This document shows positions 35,031 through 38,225 of a stretch of 38,225 nt of DNA, piece after piece. Origin of the DNA: an uncultured Oxalobacteraceae bacterium. GTDB lineage: Bacteria > Pseudomonadota > Gammaproteobacteria > Burkholderiales > Burkholderiaceae. The notes under the pieces are model-generated. The model did no database searches. It saw only the letters and a list, made by a program, of their open reading frames with translations, and was not told the origin of the DNA. Position numbers and translations under genes: made by a program. Where the stretch lies: the NCBI GenBank assembly GCA_946480015.1, contig CAMLIL010000054.1, positions 1 to 38,225 of the forward strand, in the 5' to 3' direction. Position 1 is the first letter of the stretch. Each line of letters begins with the position of its first letter.

Positions 35031-36972
35031 TTCCGCCGAACCGACAGTGACGAACGCCGCCGACGCGGCTGGCCAGAGCGAGGCGCCAGCCAAACCGAAG
35101 CGCCGTACCAAAGCCCAGATCGAGGCCGACGCGGCCGCGGGCATCGCGCCACCGAAGGCCAAGCGCGCCACCAGGAAAGCCGTCGAAGGCGAGGCCGCCG
35201 AGCCGCGCACCGGCGAGGCGGCCGCGCCTGTCAAGCCGCGCACCCGCAAGGCCGCCGCCCCCGCCGAGGCGCTCGCCGCCCCGGCGCCGGTCGTTGAAGC
35301 CGCGGCGCCCTTGCAAGTGGCCGCTCCCGCCGCGCGCAAGCCGCGCACACCAAAGAAAGTCGATGCGGCCGTAGCCGCGCCGGTTGCCGAACCGGCACCG
35401 GCAGCAGCGCCGGCAGCCGCCCAGCCAGCCGCCGAAGCCGATGCTGGAGCGCGCCAGGAACGTGGTCCGCGCACGCCGCGCGGCCCGCGCCAGATGCGCG
35501 AACAGCGCAGCCAGCGCGCCGCGCTCAAGCAACAGCAGCAGCCGGCGCCGGCCGAAGGTGCCGCCGCCGAAGCGCCCGCCGAACAGGCCGCCCGTCCCGA
35601 GCGCCAGGAGCGCGGTCCGCGCCCCGAGCGCAAGGCCGAGGGCCGCAACCGCCCGAAAAAGAACAAGAAGGGCAATCCCGGCTTGCAGCACAACAAGGGC
35701 AAGCTGAACGATGCGGACGCCGCCTTTTCGTTCGTCACCTCGGATGCCTTTGATGCCAACGACGGTGCGCGCACCCAGCCAGGCAAGCAGGTGCGCCGCG
35801 ACCTGACCTCCGACGACGATGCGCCCAAGCTGCACAAGGTGCTGGCCGAAGCCGGCCTCGGCTCGCGCCGCGACATGGAAGAACTGATCATCGCCGGCCG
35901 CGTGTCGGTCAATGGCGAACCGGCCCACATCGGCCAGCGCATCCTGCCGACCGATGCGGTCCGCATCAACGGCAAGCTGATTCACCGCAAGGTCAGCGCC
36001 AAGCCGCCGCGCGTGCTGGTGTACCACAAGCCGGCCGGCGAAATTGTCAGCCATGACGATCCGGAAGGCCGTCCATCGGTGTTCGACCGGCTGCCTAGCA
36101 TGAAGGCCGGCAAGTGGCTGGCCGTCGGCCGCCTCGACTTCAACACCGAAGGCTTGCTGTTGTTTACCACCTCGGGCGACCTGGCCAACCGGCTGATGCA
36201 CCCGCGCTACAACATCGACCGCGAATACGCCGTGCGGACCCTGGGCGAGCTGGAAGAAGGCATGCGCCAGAAATTGCTGGCCGGTGTCGAGCTCGACGAC
36301 GGCAAGGCCAATTTCACCAAGGTCGTCGACGGTGGCGGCGAAGGCGTCAACAAGTGGTACCGCGTGGTCATCGGCGAAGGCCGCAACCGCGAAGTGCGCC
36401 GCATGTTCGAGGCGGTCGGCCTGACCGTGTCGCGCCTGATCCGTACCCGCTACGGCGCCATGACCTTGCCGAGCAGCCTGAAGCGTGGCCGTTGGGAAGA
36501 GCTGGAAGAAAACCATGTGCGCGACCTGCTGGCCGCGTTCGGCGTTGAAAAGAAGGGCGCCGCGCCGCAAAAATCGCGTCAGAACAACGACGACGACAAG
36601 CGTTCCGATGGCAACCGCATCGATCGTGTCGACGCCAACCGCAACGCCGACCCGTTCGGCCGTCCGGCTGGCGGCAATGCCAATGGGCGTGGCCAGGGTG
36701 GCCGCGCCAAAGGCCCGCGCGGCGCCGGCAATCCCTTCGATGCGCAGCCGCGCACGCCGGGCATGGGCGGGCAGGGCGGCGGCCGTGGCCGTCCGGGCGG
36801 CGGTGGTGGCGGTGGTGGTGGTGGTGGTGGTGGTGCCAAAGGTCCGCGCCAGCCCGATCCGCTGCAGACCACCTTCGGTTTCGCCAACGCCGGTTCGTCG
36901 CGCCGTCCGCAGGGACCGCAGGGTCCGCGCAGCGCCGATCACGGCTTGCCGCGGCGCGGCCGGCGCGGCTGA
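35017..36972 (+). CDS. rluB: 23S rRNA pseudouridine synthase, RluB type, with low-complexity N- and C-terminal tails
   Basis: 651 residues from [13 protein letters not shown]; the ATG lies within the end of scpB. Residues 1-265 are an Ala/Pro/Lys/Arg-rich, probably disordered extension with no domain I recognise. An S4 RNA-binding domain starts near 269 ([21 protein letters not shown]). The RsuA-family synthase core follows, with the catalytic aspartate D374 in [14 protein letters not shown] and the [14 protein letters not shown] motif. RluB makes pseudouridine 2605 in 23S rRNA in E. coli. The C-terminal 130 residues are Gly/Arg/Pro-rich with a 13-glycine run. The core is typical in length; only the tails make the protein more than twice the size of E. 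coli RluB. Confidence 0.92.
36796..36834 (+). repeat. In-frame GGT/GGC trinucleotide repeat (poly-Gly) in rluB
   Basis: Thirteen consecutive glycine codons (residues 594-606), including eight uninterrupted GGT units at 36811-36834. Length changes would keep the frame and alter only the flexible tail. Confidence 0.9.
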
Positions 36973-37057
36973 TTTTAGTCGGGAACGCGCGCTCCCTGGC
37001 CGCGTTCCGTCTTAAAATTATAAGTGTTGTTTGATTGCTCATCCGGCCCGGCGCGGA

Positions 37058-37086
37058 TTGCGGGCAGCCCCATATCAGGTTATAAT
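37058..37086 (+). promoter_or_regulatory. Promoter of the rimP-nusA operon leader
   Basis: TTGCGG (37058-37063) is followed after exactly 17 bases by a perfect TATAAT (37081-37086), the best sigma-70 match in the window. Transcription should start near 37093, upstream of the terminator-containing leader. Confidence 0.75.
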
Positions 37087-37092
37087 CTGCAG

Positions 37093-37183
37093 CCTAATAA
37101 AAGTTCTTCTCAGCGTGTTCTGAAGCAAGTGCTTTCATCTGGGCTGTAAATTAAGAAGATGGGCAGATGCCCATTTTTTTTTT
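37093..37183 (+). ncRNA. Putative attenuator leader RNA upstream of rimP-nusA
   Basis: About 90 nt between the promoter and an intrinsic terminator. GCAGCCT (37089-37095) can pair with GGGCTGT (37141-37147) as a closing stem, although its first few bases precede my estimated start near 37093, so the true start may be slightly earlier. Inside, GAAGCA/TGCTTTC (37122-37136) can form a small hairpin, and the terminator follows. No obvious leader peptide is present. Gammaproteobacteria have a described rimP leader with a premature terminator; this would be the positional equivalent, and homology is not shown. Confidence 0.55.
37159..37183 (+). terminator. Intrinsic terminator in the rimP leader
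   Basis: The stem ATGGGC / GCCCAT (37159-37164 with 37169-37174) has an AGAT loop and is followed by a run of about ten T. It lies 187 bp after rluB and 46 bp before rimP, downstream of a strong promoter. It may end rluB read-through, attenuate rimP-nusA, or both. Confidence 0.85.
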
Positions 37184-37229
37184 GGTAAATCGTTTTAATG
37201 GCCTGCGGGCCGTGTTCTGGAGAGTCTGT

Positions 37230-38225
<996 letters not shown>

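Overview
The window reads as a chromosomal segment of a GC-rich betaproteobacterium, most likely Oxalobacteraceae (Massilia/Duganella/Janthinobacterium type). This is inferred from protein character and gene order: tkt-gapA, yhdP-nitrilase-tldD, scpB-rluB, rimP-nusA, and several large TonB-dependent receptors. No species call is possible from sequence reading alone.

Layout. Positions 1-1130 hold the end of transketolase and gapA, closed by a terminator shared with a convergent TonB-dependent receptor (1184-4096, minus, TTG start). glnE (minus) follows. Divergent from it is yhdP - deaminated-glutathione-amidase-like nitrilase - tldD (7162-13645), ending at a strong terminator. An accessory island follows (about 13.7-20.3 kb) with less GC-biased codon use. 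It carries an orphan type VI secretion cassette: a vgrG with a C-terminal transthyretin-like extension, a translationally coupled PD-(D/E)XK nuclease effector resembling PoNe, and a DUF1910/DUF1911-type PoNi immunity protein. The island abuts a C-terminal scrap of a lost TonB-dependent receptor (to 20556). A second receptor lies on the minus strand (20593-23253).

From 23.5 kb a promoter, a 22-codon Phe-rich leader peptide and a terminator precede aroG (DAHP synthase). Their segments can pair in the classical 1:2, 2:3, 3:4 arrangement of an amino-acid attenuator. A third receptor (25209-27929) precedes a three-gene ABC transporter operon of the oligopeptide family: two permeases and a fused double ATPase, with no binding protein. 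Then come a DedA-rhodanese fusion, glucokinase, scpB, rluB with long low-complexity tails, and the rimP-nusA operon. The rimP-nusA operon is preceded by a good sigma-70 promoter and an intrinsic terminator, giving a roughly 90-nt leader RNA (putative attenuator).

The housekeeping parts are ordinary. The points most worth checking are the Phe-type attenuator in front of aroG, the terminator-containing leader of rimP-nusA, and the VgrG-PoNe-PoNi cassette with the receptor remnant at its edge.
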